Source: Ixodes scapularis
Lineage: Eukaryota; Arthropoda; Arachnida; Ixodida; Ixodidae
Reading direction: 5' to 3'
Length of the DNA stretch: 64,000 nucleotides
NCBI RefSeq assembly: GCF_016920785.2
Contig: NW_024609835.1
Coordinates: forward strand, 81,626,243 to 81,690,242
The notes below the pieces were generated by a model, which was not told where the DNA came from, did no database searches, and saw only the letters and a program-made list of their open reading frames with translations. The stretch's first letter is position 1; each line of letters starts with the position of its first letter. Positions 9,564 to 22,644 of the stretch are shown one piece after another. The translations under genes and the position numbers were made by a program.

Positions 9564-10806
9564 GAATACGAGTAAGCGGCGCGTGGTTGATGACGTACTT
9601 TTATGGCCATCTTTCGGGCATAACGACGCCGCTTTTTCGCTCAATGAAACAAGCAAGGCTTTCGCTTTAAAATGTTTCATGTGCGGTATAGTTAGGTCAA
9701 TAATTACTTTTAAGTACTTATATTTTTATTTAGTAATGAACCCGCTCTACAGAAATATAAGGCACGCAGAGGAATTTACGGGAGCTCTGGAAAGTCACTC
9801 AATTCGGGCGTGTTTTTCTGTTCCGGTGTTTTCCTAGTCTGACAATTCAAGTAAACGGAGGGCGTGGCATGTTCTGCTCAAGTTTCTCGCTATTGTGATT
9901 GGTTCTTCAGTGTCCTGATCGTATAATACAGCATTCTCGTCGGCTGCGAGGATATAATGAGATGCACGGCGCTCGCCATTCCCTGCTGGGAGGCATTTCT
10001 GCGCCAGCACTCCTCTCCCCCGTGGCTCCTGAAAAGGAAGCGCGCCGCAATTTGGTCAAAATGAAACGCCGTGTTGTTCGAATGGCATCTCAAGAAGAAG
10101 CTTTGCTCGCTTGAGTTGCACCTTCGTTACGCGAAGAATGCTCAGCGACGCACGTCAGTTGCGTGCTTTGGTCACAAGGAGCCGGGTGGGCCGCTGGCGC
10201 TAAGATGCGCTTTGATAAGAAACCGAAATATAGAAACAAACCCAAATGCAGTGTTTTGTTGTTGTTGCTGTTGTTGCTTTAATACTGAGAAATGTTTAAT
10301 TGTACTTCACTTTTCTTTTAATGAATTGATTCGTTCAGAAATTTTCTGACGAAATTGTGCATCTAAATTTACTATCAAAAAGGTTCATTACTCAGAAAAA
10401 TTTATTGACGTTATGGTGAACGTTATTAATTTTCCTAATTAGCGACAACCATCAGGACATCATCTATTTTCCTCTGTGACGCGCAATCTTCAATAGAACG
10501 GCTTGGTCGACGTTCCGTGAAACAGCCGGTGTATTTCTACTCATCACAATGCTACAAAAGAGGAGGATAGTTCCTTAAACATATAGCTAGTCCAACGTGA
10601 CAGAGTCTGCTGCCTCGTTATCTAGTCTAAACTAACTTCAAAAGCACAAAAAAAAAAAAGAAGGAGAAAATGTTTCCGCGCTCGTCTTACCTAGGTGAAA
10701 AGGACGACATCTCCGTTCAACGTATTTTTTTTTTTTTACGCCGTATTGTTGTTTTTATTGAAAAGATGCGAGAGGGGGCTAGAGCCCCGCTCTCACGCAG
10801 CCACAA

Positions 10807-10809
<3 letters not shown>
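9564..10809. other. Non-coding stretch with short GC-richer island
   Basis: A slightly GC-richer patch at about 9940-10210 holds short open frames on both strands but no recognisable protein. The rest is AT-rich. Confidence 0.4.

Positions 10810-10843
<34 letters not shown>
10810..10843. repeat. (CA)n microsatellite
   Basis: Pure CA dinucleotide run, 16-17 units. Confidence 0.9.
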
Positions 10844-10848
<5 letters not shown>

Positions 10849-11906
10849 AAAAAAGATGCTGCGTTTTCGAGAGAGGCAGGATGAGTCTTTATTTATTATA
10901 CACCTTAAAGTGCCGAAGTTACTACACCCATTACATGCGAAAGACGCTTGATTGAGCCAGCAGAGTCTGGGCGCCTTGTTTGCCTAATTATTCGAACGTA
11001 TTTTGTTTTGACAGGGATGGGAAGTTTATACACGTGTTAACCATAACTGGACGAAGTCTAGATTTCAAGTACGTCTATGTCTACGTGCAAAAAATGACAG
11101 GCGAATAATTTGTGTTGGTGTGCTGGCTGTATATCTTTCTACCACAAAAATTTCTAAATATGAAAATGAAAAGGTCCACGACTTTCCATCTGTCTCCTTT
11201 CTTAGTGCTCATGTAACACGATTTCCTTCTAAATACTCAAATGAATGAATTTTAAATGTATACTATAAAAATGGACCGCCAAAGAAGCATGGACGTTGAA
11301 TGCCAAATAAATTAATTGCATTGCACCAATAATCAGTCTGATGTTTAGGCGTAATAGCGTGCCGAGTCATTGTCAGCTTTTGGCCAAAAGAAAATCACAT
11401 AGTAATCCGTTCTATTAGAGAGTGATTTAAACATATTATATAACGAACGTAGTACCGAATTTACTTAGATTTCTGCCGACGCGCTTACCTAATTCCATAC
11501 CTCGATTGTGAACAATGACGCATAAGAGTAAAATAAGCAGCACTCCTCAAGTGAGCCAAGCAAACAAAAGGCGTAATAAAAGGCTCAGGAACCTCACTGC
11601 ATCATCGGAAGTCTGAGCTACGAAAAAGATGTGAATGGCCTAACTACGTTCGCAATCCTATTAACGTTATACACCAATCCAAAAAAGCACTTCCTCAAAC
11701 CAGTTCCGAACAAAAATGATTTGCACGCACAACGATACATCAAACATATCCTATCCCTGTCGTATTTACATGTCTAATTCCCCCGCAATTACTTTTCTTT
11801 CTCCTCCGCAGCTCGGAAGGAGTGATGTCAATGCATAACCACTGTTGTTGTTGTTGTTTTTCTCTCAGCACTATTGCGAAAAAACAACAACAACAAACAA
11901 ACAGAG
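10844..11906. other. Non-coding stretch
   Basis: AT-rich. An inverted CAA/TTG-repeat patch lies near 11841-11900 (TTGTTGTTGTTGTTTTT against AAAACAACAACAACAAAC). No gene is seen. Confidence 0.5.
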
Positions 11907-12330
11907 CTAACAGGTTAGCTGCCAAATCAGATTAGTCATCCTATTTGGTCGACGCCCAAGGTGCACTCGAACCAAAACCAGCCTCTTCTCGTAGAACAAA
12001 AAGAAGTCAGCCAGAGTAAAAACAAGAGTAGAGGAGCAACCGCACCACCGCGAGATGTTTTTGGGGCTAATGGTTTTCGTCCCTCGTCTGTTTGTTTCTG
12101 GGCAGAGTGCGTTAACCCGTGGCCCCCACCCCCCTTGTTTCAATTTGGAGGCGCCTTCTGCAGGTATGAAGATGATAAGGTAAACAGCGGCCACCATCAT
12201 AAAGAAGACCCCGGGGATAAACAAACGGCGCAGGCACTTCAAAGCGAGCCTCTTTTACCCACTTCCGACTTTTCTGTGTGTCTTTGTGTGATTCGGAATG
12301 CCACAAAATAATTGCTCGCAATGGGGGTGC
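11907..12330 (-). other. GC-richer patch, possible signal-anchor segment on minus strand
   Basis: A GC island in AT-rich DNA. On the minus strand one frame reads KCLRRLFIPGVFFMM then VAAVYLIIFIPAEGA, which looks like a short basic tail and one membrane helix, as in type II Golgi enzymes. There is no ATG before the basic tail; the first ATG is inside the hydrophobic run, a stop lies just upstream, and no convincing splice acceptor was seen. A plus-strand frame of 116 codons overlaps. This is either a decayed exon or chance, and no enzyme family is assigned. Confidence 0.2.
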
Positions 12331-15300
12331 TTCGAGGCTTTAAGAACAAGATGGCTGTGCATAGGCTATGTCTGAATGCCCTCCTAATTGCTGAAGGGCT
12401 CTTTTTTTTTTTTTTCGTGTTAAGAGAAGACGACGTGCACCACTGTTCAGAATTGTAAAGTGTAGTTGCTTTACTTAAAGGATTAACTTTAAGTTGCATA
12501 AATAATGCTGAGTAAGAAATACAACACTACAATGACTCGCTGCTATTGCGTGCGCTAAAATTGCCTGGAAAGAAACGCCAAGAATATATTAGGCAGTGTA
12601 AATGACAGGTAAATCACTAGTTTTATAAACTCGTAATAACTATCTGGTCCAACGAGTATTCATAAAAGTCATACTCTCTCGAAAAATATTTCAGTAAAAA
12701 CTTTTTTCGTTTACAAGAAGAAAAAAAAAAGGATTTAAAATCAGGGCGGCAAGATTACATTCATTTTTGTTTAATTAAATTTCATTATTAATTACTGTTT
12801 TGAACATTTCTGAAAAGCGAGGAAGTTATATTACAAACTACTATCCCCAAAGTGGTGCGTTAAGAATTGTATAACTTCAGAAAAATAACGGCCTTTGTTT
12901 GTAATTACTTGATCATTGCTGAACCTACAAAAGTACCGGCACTTTATTTTTCTGATGATACTTATTTTTTACCCACTACTCAAAATCTAGCTTCAAGTGA
13001 AATCCAATAAACTTTTAGTCGACATCTCTCGTTACAGAGTGTCGGGAGCAGAGACGAAAGGCTATCAAAAATGCGTCTGAACGGTGTGTGAACCTAAGTT
13101 AATTGCAGAAACGATAGGATAGAGGTTTTAACGTGTTAAGGTTATTACAAAACACGAAGCCGTTTCCATTTTTCTAAATATTTTCTTCCTTGGATTTTGC
13201 GTTGATCACGGTAGTGAAACGAAAACTTGCACGATATTCTTTCATTTTTTTAGCTGTCGTGAGACTTATATGTTTCGCAGGAACAGTTGACTTTATCAAT
13301 AACTAGCCTGTCCCATCAGTGCACCTAATGTCCAGCTAATTTTAGTCATATCAGGAACCCTAAATATGTTTTTTGACAAACAATACAAAAACCAAAATAC
13401 AAAAACAAAAAAAAAAACATCACAATTATTATGTTGTACGTACTCTAGTTCACTACACGAGTCACTTTAGAATAAAATTAGCATAACCTTGTTCGTTTCT
13501 AGTGTAAAAATTTCCAAAGGAAACTAAGAAAATTTCAGTATTAGTTAAATAAAAAAATAATATTTTCTAGACAGTGTTACATTTTTTCTTGTTTCCATAT
13601 TATACTCCGGAGAAAAAAAGACGCTAAAATAATATTAACTTTGCTACATGACGTGAACAGATCAACTTTTTGATACCTCATTTTTCTAGAATGTAATTTG
13701 AAACGTAATCAAATAGCTATCTGAAAGTGATGTATGAGGGGTTATGTTGAGTACAACATCAGTGGTGATCGGTAGTTGTTTGCAACAAGTTCGTCTGGCA
13801 ATCAATACCGTGCAACTTCGTTTGAAACTGAATGGTGGAGGAGGACGCAGCTGTCGATAGGTGCATTCTGGGTGCGCTGCCTTTTCCTGTGCCCTTGTAA
13901 ACGTTTTCGAGCGAGATATCTCTATCTTGGTTCGTTGTCCATTACACAACCCGCCACGAGTAAAGTTTTCATGTTTGGTTTCGCCAGCCAAGTCTCGCCC
14001 ATATTTATGTCTATTCATTAAGTCAGCGTGGTTGCACAGTTTCATGGTCTGCCCGGAGTATCTGCTTAACTTACAGATCTCATACAAGTGAATTCAGGGA
14101 ACTCGAAGTTCCTTTGAACTCATTTGTGTGAGTATGGTCATTCGAGAGACCAGGAATCTATTTTATTGCCTTTAAGAATTTACTAATCGTGTCCATTGGA
14201 GTTTCATAGGGCAATCTAAGACAATTCGGTTAAACAGAAACGCACAGGAAACACCGAAACATAGCCCCAAATATTGGTTTTTGTATGCTCCATATTTCAT
14301 GCTTGCTACATAAATCACACGTGTGCGCGCAAAAAGCAACACCGTATCGTTGTGTTGACGGACGCGAGCGGCCGTACAAGAACGTTGTTCCTCCGAAAAA
14401 TAATTCAGAAGGCATCCGTTTCAGTATCTTTAGTTTTAAACTATATATCCACAGGTCTTGAGAATTCACCGGAGAGAACTCTTTTCTGGAGCGTGAATCC
14501 CTCTCGCGTTCGGGCAGCTTGGGTGTTTCTCAAAAGCAACGAGAGAAATGAACCGCCCAAATGGTCCCAAGAAGGGACCCTTACAGCACTGCGTGAGGGC
14601 GAACGGTTTGATAAATAACGCCCGAAATGAGCACTTGAAACGCGGAGCCTTAGCCGCGTAAAAGTTCATTATCGCGCGGCACGATCGTCGGAAAACGCTC
14701 CCCTTTGTTTCCAAACAGTATTCCCCACTTTGAAAAGAAAGCCTGCTGCTGATGCGTAAACGCTTCATTTCCAGGATCCTTTAGACTCACTTAGGAAATT
14801 AAACTACACGAGAACAGAAACACTGTATAGAAGGAGAGGGTAATCAATGTCGTGTTTCTAAGATAGCTTTTCTTTTCTGAACGGTATTTCTCTTCTACGT
14901 TGCAGACAACATACCATTAGAAAGCTGCAGTCTCAATAGTCTGAGCACATTCTTCAGAATAAACAAACGGTTGGAGTGTCTTTGTTTGTCGCAGGAAAGA
15001 AACAAAAAATGAAGAGATCCAACCGAACGGAGAGATAAACACTGTTATGAGGCCAAGTGTGCTTTAAACGAATGTGTGTCACTAAGACACAATTGCTTCT
15101 CTTTTTTTTTTCCTTTTTCTGCCAAAAAAGGCATTTTTGTGTTTTAGATAATTTGTCGATCTATTTTTTTTTTTTTTTAACAATCAGGGAATGACATTTC
15201 TGGGACCTTCTATGTTTGTATAACGTATCATCCTCAAAAAGGCTGTATACACAATCAACAAAGGATATAAGCAAAAGTTAATAATTTTAAAGATAAAATT

Positions 15301-16429
15301 AGGGTTTAATGATTCAAGCAAGTGCTATAATTGCATGTATTGACACAAGACGAATTTAAGAAAATTGATGGTATGTGAGACATATAACATTCATTTATAA
15401 CAACAAAGAATAAATAACCATACTAATAAAAAATTATTCACGAAAAAAAAAGAACTGTTGCTACGTCAGCAGAAATGTTATATGTGTGTTTTAGGAGGGT
15501 GAAAGGGGATGATGTAGCGGTTTTTATTTTTGCCCCTCGTATCTCACTCTGCTCATATTGGTTGCTTTTTTAAGTTGTTTAAGGTTCCAGTCGTTTTTTT
15601 TAAATATACTTTTGTTATTTTTATGTTTTGTTTCAATTTACTTCCTGTTCGGCGCAGCCACAACACAACGCAATGTTTTGAAAGTTATTCCCTAAAGGTC
15701 AATAACAAAAACTAGTAAATTCTTCGTTATAGAAAATGTTATCCGCTTAGTCAAGTGAGATGCATAGTTAACAAGTGGCTATAGTTAAACCGCATATCAT
15801 GTTTTAATATTAATATTTACACAGAAGGCATTTCAAAAGTTATAATGCCTGCAATTATCCAGTTTTTTTACTACGAAGAGATCAGAAAAATTATTGCAAA
15901 GGTGAAGTTCACTTTTAGAGCAAATATTCCGCAAATGAAAACATCAAAAACATTTGTTCCTTTACTTAATTATCACTAACTTCATTGTGTCTAAAAAACC
16001 AATCAATTTTTTATGCAACTGCAGTGACATCCTCTTAAGATGATATGCATACATATTAGAGCCTGAATTAAAAAATATCGAATTGTAGCTCTCTGCAGGG
16101 CATCACACTTCACAGTGATTCAGAATCACTGTCTTTATTGCTATATTTTTTTATTGAAATTGATTTTATATATTTTCATTGAATATCCAAGAAAATCCTG
16201 CAAGCGTCAGAGATTTAGAAGTATGACTACAGTTGACGTACCGGTATGAAATGTAGATACGGAAAGCATACCCTTCGTTTCTGAATTTTACTTTACCATG
16301 AAGTGAATTATTTTGTCTATCAATATCGGTTGAATCAAGATCTGTGTTCCAATGTAAACTAGTGTGGTTCTTTGTCAGATATGTATCAATTATGAAAGAA
16401 GGGTTGTTATGTCCCTAACTCATAAAGAT
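12331..16429. other. Long AT-rich non-coding region
   Basis: The region is mostly poly-A/T interrupted DNA without coding signal. The only longer frame is 133 codons on the minus strand at 13686-14087, in a slightly GC-richer patch; its peptide matches nothing I recognise. A minor hairpin ACAGTGATT/AATCACTGT lies near 16115-16135. Confidence 0.45.
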
Positions 16430-16993
16430 AAGCCCTTTTAGTTTAATTATATCGCTGAAAATCAAGGCCTATCAAAGTTTTCAAAGTACAAATATCTAAG
16501 GGTATAAATAAGGAATTCTTTAAGTTGTAATAAGCATGTCCACTATGTCACGTATGTAATGCTCTTCGCAAACTAGTTAATCTAAAAACAACTTGGAAAT
16601 ATTCTACATCAGACATTCGGTTACGAGATTATAAAACTATTCCTCGGTCATCGACAGAGTATGCTATCGTTATTGGGTGGTTTTTTTTTTATTAAATCAA
16701 CATGATTCAGAATAGATATGATAGGTTTACATTGAACGCGCATGGAAGGACATTTATTATTGATCTTGTCCAAAGAGCTGACTTTCCGGAAAGCTATCGA
16801 GTATGCAGACCAAGATTCACACATTGAATTATTCATGGTTCTGATACATATAATTAATCCTGATAACTATATAATATTTTCTTCAAGATATTCTACAAGG
16901 CACCGACGTAGATCAACCATGGTCCTATTGAAGTATCATCACACAGTTGAGCGGGAGTCCCATACGTCTGGGGCGCCTCCTTTCATCTGTTAG
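16430..16993 (+). pseudogene. Decayed LINE reverse-transcriptase C-terminal fragment
   Basis: Joining frames gives weak but consistent LINE blocks: YKYLRV then NKHVHYV, ALRKLVNLKTTWKYST, DIRLRDYKTIPRSSTEYA, and later RRYDRFTLNAH with a tail to about 16990. These follow the order KYLGV / NKHV / YKT.VRP..EYA of the fragment at 4871-5580, so the same broad LINE group is likely. Stops are frequent and no 3' tail was defined. The copy is old and inactive. Confidence 0.5.
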
Positions 16994-17279
16994 TGCATTT
17001 GTAGCGTAATATTTTTCAATTTCGAATCATGTTTGCCAATGTCAACGTTTATTTTTTGTTTTTGTTTTGTTTTTTACAGTGTATTATTTGCTAGAATCGT
17101 CTCGTGACAGTACCAATATTTTTAAATCAAAACAAATAAAGAAGTTTTGCTTTGTAACTTCCAATTAAAAATTAAATAAAATAAAACTGCCTCATACCTT
17201 TGCACCGAGAACAAATGTCCAACGAATGAAAAAAGCACGCAGGCTACGCAGCGGGAAACGCGGTACCCAGCTTCGCCAA

Positions 17280-17719
17280 GTCACCACCAGATGGCGGGAG
17301 CGCATTACGGCCGACGCCATATTTGTGCTCGCATCGATCCCAGGCAAAGCCTTCTGATTGGCTCCGACACGGCGATACGGTGGAAACTTTTCTCCCTCCT
17401 CTCCCAGGGCGACCAGAATTCGACTATTTACTTGAATCGGGCGTTGTTTATGTCCGGAGCCTACAGCTTCAATTCAGCGGGCCTCACATTTTTTCCCCAG
17501 CTGCGTGGAAAGTGCCGCAGTTCCGGACAAGGGAGGCTTCGAACGCGAAAGACGCCATTTTGAAGCCTAATCGAGCCGAGTCGGGGACTGGGGGGAACGG
17601 TTGTCATGGAAACGCCTCTCACGCGGTTGGCCAGTGTATATTTTTGGACCTGCTGATGCATTCTGCTGCGCCTTCTCTCTCCCTCTCTCTCTCATCCTCT
17701 CTTCCTTCCTTCGTTGCAG
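17280..17719 (+). promoter_or_regulatory. CpG-rich promoter candidate with CCAAT and RFX X-box
   Basis: The region is sharply GC-richer than its flanks. It contains an inverted CCAAT box (ATTGG at 17357-17361), CGCCATTTTG near 17553, and GGTTGTCATGGAAAC at 17599-17613, an RFX X-box-like word. A pyrimidine-rich tract at about 17670-17715 ends in GTTGCAG at 17719, a good splice acceptor, so a short 5' intron may end here. Binding and promoter activity are inferences. Confidence 0.4.
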
Positions 17720-17870
17720 CCTGTTGGGCGACTGCTCTGCATGCGGCAGCCGGTTTGGGGCTGGAAGAGGGCTATGCCTCCCGGTTTTACGCTGTCGCGG
17801 AAAACTATGGAGGATTTTTTTGCGGAGACGAAGCAGGCTAAGATGGCGCCGTGGAGGCGGACGTTCAGCG
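17720..17870 (+). CDS. Possible early coding exon of an unidentified gene
   Basis: The exon would start after the acceptor at 17719. The first ATG is at 17741 and the frame reads MRQPVWGWKRAMPPGFTLS, then RKTMEDFFAETKQAKMAP, staying open to a TAA at 17954-17956. AAGATGGCGCC at 17840-17850 is a YY1-type word in the coding part. A possible donor is CG/GTAGAG at 17870/17871. No protein family is recognised. Support is compositional (CpG-rich context, acceptor, open frame). The alternative is an untranslated leader with a chance frame. Confidence 0.25.
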
Positions 17871-17956
17871 GTAGAGATTTCCCATCCCGTAGGTCTGCAG
17901 CCTTTGATGTATGGACTATACTATTTATTCAATCAGTTACGTTAATCGCGAACTAA

Positions 17957-18459
17957 AAATAAATAGAGTTTCAACAAAGATCATTTAGTTGTTGGCTTGT
18001 AGTCATATAGGAGCAGCCGCGCAAACAATTAGTTTCTTTTTGTTGTTGTTTTTTTGCTGCAGATATTGAAAATATTTTACGCGAACTGGATGAAATGGCT
18101 GACTATAGGAATGCATGACGAAAGTTTATGAGATTGAACCACATAAAACAATTATATTGCTTAAAAAAAGCAGGGTTGAAGTCTCAAATTTGCAAGAGGA
18201 ATTCTTTAGCAAAGAATCTTGTTTAGTACTTTCACCAAAGTGGTGACTGACAACAAACTTTTATAAGACAATGATTTTAGCTTTTCTATATTATTTGTAT
18301 GTGGATCTCTAATATGACTTCAATCATTGCTTTATATAAAATGGTGAAAGCTTATAACCAAATAACTATAGCTTATAAGTAATTAACAGGTTTACAGCTA
18401 TATGTATTTTCTTTTCAGCTACACCCACGCCCTCGGCCCCCCGCCACGATGCCCGTAAG

Positions 18460-18498
<39 letters not shown>

Positions 18499-19979
18499 AA
18501 GAGAGAGAGAATTATTTGTATGCAACTCTTAATTTCACTGCTATGACTGTGAAACGTGTAACTTTGCATATATCGGCATTTACTAGAGCATATGATTATA
18601 AAAAAGATGTGCCCTGAGATTTTGAAAAAAGAAAACCACGTACCTTTCCAGAAACTGATGAACCGTAACTGCCTAATCACACTGTGATTTTTAAACTTAT
18701 TTAAACATTGAGAAGCAGTAAAAGAGGACGCGGAATTTATTTGTTTTTGATATTGAGCTGCATCAAAATGAGACGCACGTTCAAAAAAGTGATATATATT
18801 AAAAAAAAAAAAAACGTGTGCTGTATTCTGTTTTTTGCAGCGTGCATACTGCTGGCAAATATTTAGTGCAGCATACCAGCCATGTGCTCGGGAAGAGGGG
18901 GGGGGGGGGGGGGAGTGAGAGGTAACATGAAAGCGAAATATGCAGATCGAGAAACTGTTCATGGTTCAAAATCCATATCATGTAACAAAATGTTGTCATC
19001 TTTTCTTGAGGCTGCAGTTTCAATTTATTTAACGTCGCGAATTAATATTGTAATAAGTGCAACGACCTTTTATAGAGCACAAGGCGCAGTTCAATTATCA
19101 GTACTTCTGCTTTGTATATAGCTTTTATTAGTAAGATGAACCAGACAATGCTCTGTTATATCTTTAGAAATAATTGAAAGTTACATCAATCTCAGGAAAA
19201 GTAAGTGCACGCCTAATAACGCTGTGCGCTGATTAAGAACATTTAACGGATTAACCGACTACTTTTAATTGACTAATTAGTTGGTTAAATATCCTAATCA
19301 AAAGGCTAGTAAAACTGTTAAATATAGCAATACTATACATTCGGGCAATTGCATTCCTGAGATGTCTGAGCGATACCAGATTTATATGTTGGAATGAAGG
19401 CATTTCATGCGTTCGGCTTTTCCGACATATTCTTTCCTTCAAATTCCATTTGTTTAAGGCATAAACAAAACAAATTACAAAAATATACAACATTTCACTA
19501 ACTTAAAGTTGCCAGCTGTGGAGTACTATTAACGTAATTAAAAATTGTAATTTACCTTAAAATATTAATTTTGCACGCATTCAAAACGGTGGACCTAAAA
19601 ACAAAAACAAAAATCAAGAGTATGGTATGACGATTTTTTATTCCCATTACCGTGGACAGTAGCAACATGGAAAACAAAACACAACACCACCTGAAGAAAA
19701 TTGTCCAGCATCAGGCTGAGCAGCCAATACTCGTATTGAAAACATTTATAAAATTGTGTGCAAGAAACATGCAACGACGTAGAAGATGGTACAATGACTT
19801 ATACTATATCCTTATTTAAGCCATTCAGTTTGCGTAAGTTCTGGCATGTTTACGAGAACAATCACATAAAAAATATTTTATAAGAATAATATAGCTCGTA
19901 GAAATGTTTGTCTACATTTCTTTGCGTGTAGGTTAAATATCGGAACAAGCATCGGTGGCCGACAATAAAAAAGAAGAAA
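17957..19979. other. AT-rich non-coding stretch with microsatellite and G-tract
   Basis: It contains (TA)n at about 18459-18482 followed by an imperfect (GA)n to 18510, and a 17-G run at 18897-18913. A 198-codon minus-strand frame at 18366-18962 reads through these low-complexity runs and is rejected as a gene. Confidence 0.5.
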
Positions 19980-20270
19980 GGCTCGGTGGCCAAGTGGGCT
20001 AGCGCACACCAGCTCGGAAAACGTGAAGTGAAAGCTCGCGCTGCAGAACCAAGGGATCCTGGGCTCAATCCCCGCCCCTACCCGTTTCGATCTGGATGAG
20101 CATTGTACCGGCGTGAGGTCGTATTTGTCTACGGCGTGATGCCTGTTAAAGACCCCAGGCTAGCGGTTGTACTGCACTGGCTAAATTTCTCATCTGCAGC
20201 TAAGACACGAGACGCCCATTAAGGCTGATTAGCTTCCGGCTGTATAAACATGCACACAACACAATTAGTT
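19980..20270 (+). mobile_element. tRNA-derived SINE
   Basis: The head resembles a tRNA with Pol III promoter boxes: box A TGGCCAAGTGG at 19987-19997 and box B GGGCTCAATCC at 20061-20071. It continues into an unrelated body with GTTAAAGACCCCAGGCTAGC near 20133 and CTAAGACACGAGACGCCC near 20201. The head is not a functional tRNA because the box spacing is too long and no cloverleaf closes. Ticks are known to carry tRNA-headed SINEs; the family is not named here. No poly-A or target duplication was defined. Confidence 0.65.
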
Positions 20271-20983
20271 CAATTCTTGACCATGGGTTTGACAGCGACG
20301 AGTGTGAGAACCGTGGCAACCTCATGAAAGATACCGCTTTTAACCGATACTCGGGTAAATATCTACCCGGCAATTAGCGCATTACTCGAGTAATCGGGAG
20401 ATGAATTGATTAATATCACGAACTTAACATGCATACGCTGTGAAACACATGGGGTGAAAATCGACCTAGGTTAACGTTCATTTCAGTTATATTAAAAAGG
20501 TCACTGCAAATCTCATAAAAATAAGACGGGACCTAAGCGTTAGTTTATATAAAAATTGCTTGAAACGCCTGGATACTCTGCATGACGTCTGCATAAGTTA
20601 ACGCGAGCTGGAAACACTTTTGGTCAGAAATAATTATAAAGGAACCGTCATTGAGCTCATAGTCTTCCACGTATTGCAGCGAATAATTTCCCAACTAACC
20701 TAAAGCGAAGCTAGCACTTGCTAATCTGTGCGATACAAAAAGACATGTTTGCTGCAAAAGACGACGCAATAGCTCTACCCTAGACGCTATGCCTCTTTCT
20801 ACATTCGCAGCCCGGCAATCCTTGCAAACGACAGCAACAACAACAACAAACCCGAGTCAAAAATAAATAAATAGATAACGAGACGCGGACCGCTTCCCCG
20901 ATGATGTCATTCGAGCCCTCAACCCTTTTTCCCAGACCCCTCAAATTCAAATTTTAAGCGAAACTAGCTTCAAATCCCTAATC
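20271..20983. other. Non-coding stretch
   Basis: Nothing recognised; a CAA-repeat patch lies near 20833. Confidence 0.5.
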
Positions 20984-21190
20984 AAGATGGCGGCTTCGGC
21001 GAAGCGAGTGCCGGTGACGCTGGCTACATGCGCGCCGTCTACGGTGGAACCCCCGCCTCTTTTGAATTTGCCTGCCAAAGCACCGCCATTGTTTGTTTGT
21101 TTTTTTGTTTCCCTGTCGGCGGTCCCTCGTTGGGCTCACACGCACTTCATCCGGGTTCCGATTTTGGTTTTGTTGGGTAAACCGTGACAA
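20984..21190 (+). promoter_or_regulatory. YY1-type start with possible short first exon
   Basis: AAGATGGCGGC at 20984-20994 is a textbook YY1-type initiation word. Its ATG opens 66 codons starting MAASAKRVPVTLATCAPST, a low-complexity Ala/Pro-rich start such as many first exons show, becoming less protein-like after about codon 32. Possible donors are weak. The minus strand is also open over the region. Function is unknown; this may be just the 5' end of a transcript. Confidence 0.25.
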
Positions 21191-22644
21191 AGCGCGGAAA
21201 AACATGTTCGCGGGGGACTTGACGTTGAGCTAAAGAAAAAAATACCAGTCTGCACCCAAGTGACGCACCACAGGGCTGTGGAACGATAAGCGCCGGACAG
21301 CTCAATGAAGGCAGCATGAGTATGGCGCCTCCAGTTTTTAACGACTACACTCTTCTGAATTACGCCGAAACCCCCCCAAAATAAAAGCATTAGTTATAAT
21401 GTATATCTATTACATTTTGCACATTTTGCTTGCAAGGATCGCCGATTGCATGTTCGTCTGTGAATATTTTTTATATATCTTTATCTACAGCACTTACGTT
21501 CAGCGGAAACACTTTATTAGTCCTTGTTTTAAAGTCGAAATCGTCAAATTGGATTATAAAACAAAGCGATTGTTGTTGGCGGATGGCACTCAAACGCAAA
21601 ATACTGGTGGCGTTGGGTCATATCTGAAATTGTGTTTATACAGGTACTAGCCTTACTGGATGAATATTTGTTTAGTTGAAACATTTTGTAGCATTTTCAA
21701 AGGGCGAGTGTTTTGAACTCAGCGGCTTTTAGATAATTGAAACAAACTTTGATTTCTTTTTTATTCTAAACCAGACCAGTGCTTACACGAACATGCGTGA
21801 CACTGATAAATACACTTTACACATACCTATCGCCACTGCAGATTTGCTGCGTAACTTGAGTGAAGAGGAAAAAGAAACTATTTGAAGCGATTGCCGAACA
21901 AAAGTGGAAGACTTAAGTTTATTGTATATTCAACGTTGTTCATTAATACATGAAGTATCACTCGCAAGAACCTTATACTTTGCAGTTTAGCGGGCTACTC
22001 TTCGGCATTAGAAACGTTCCACAAAAGTAATCACACTCTAACTTATATCTGTTCTTTATTCTTGCCTGGTGCCCACTTTCTTTGTTACTTTAATGTAGGT
22101 AGCCAGGCACAGATATTTCACGTCGAATTTCAGTAACACGTAGAACATTTTATTGGCAAGTAAAATTAATTGTTAGATGAAGATTGTAGCTTTCGGGAAA
22201 ATTACGTTTAGTGACGTAGCTGCGTGGTCACTTTAATCGTTTTCATAAACTAGATAGGCAGGAAAAAAGAGAAAAAAATGTTTTACAATTTTGTGCAGTT
22301 GGTTCATGAAAAAGAACACCAAGAACTATTCTCGATCGCAATTAAGGTTATATAAATAATGAACGCGCTTAAAACAACTTCACCGCGCTTATTATAAAAT
22401 ACAAAACAAAACAAAAAATTAACAATTTAAGCGTGCTGGTTTACAAGCGGACTCTTAATGTTTTCCAGAGAAATTTTTGAGAGTCACTGATTTGCATCGA
22501 AGTTCGTTCAACACATTTATAGACACCTCAACTAGTAACTAGTTTTTTATTTTTTATTATTTTATTTTATCGCGAAGTTATAAAGGTTCTGAATTTGGTC
22601 TGGAGATGGCTAGAGGCTCTACCTGCAACACTGAAAACGTAGTG
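21191..22644. other. AT-rich non-coding stretch
   Basis: Nothing recognised apart from short A- and T-runs. Confidence 0.5.

Noticed and set aside
13686..14087. 133-codon minus-strand gene
   Set aside because: No recognised motif, no splice or promoter context, and overlapping open frames on the plus strand.
18366..18962. 198-codon minus-strand frame
   Set aside because: It runs through TA/GA microsatellites, A-runs and a G-run. Low-complexity artefact.
19980..20075. tRNA gene
   Set aside because: Box A and box B are present but too far apart and no acceptor stem closes. It is the head of a SINE.
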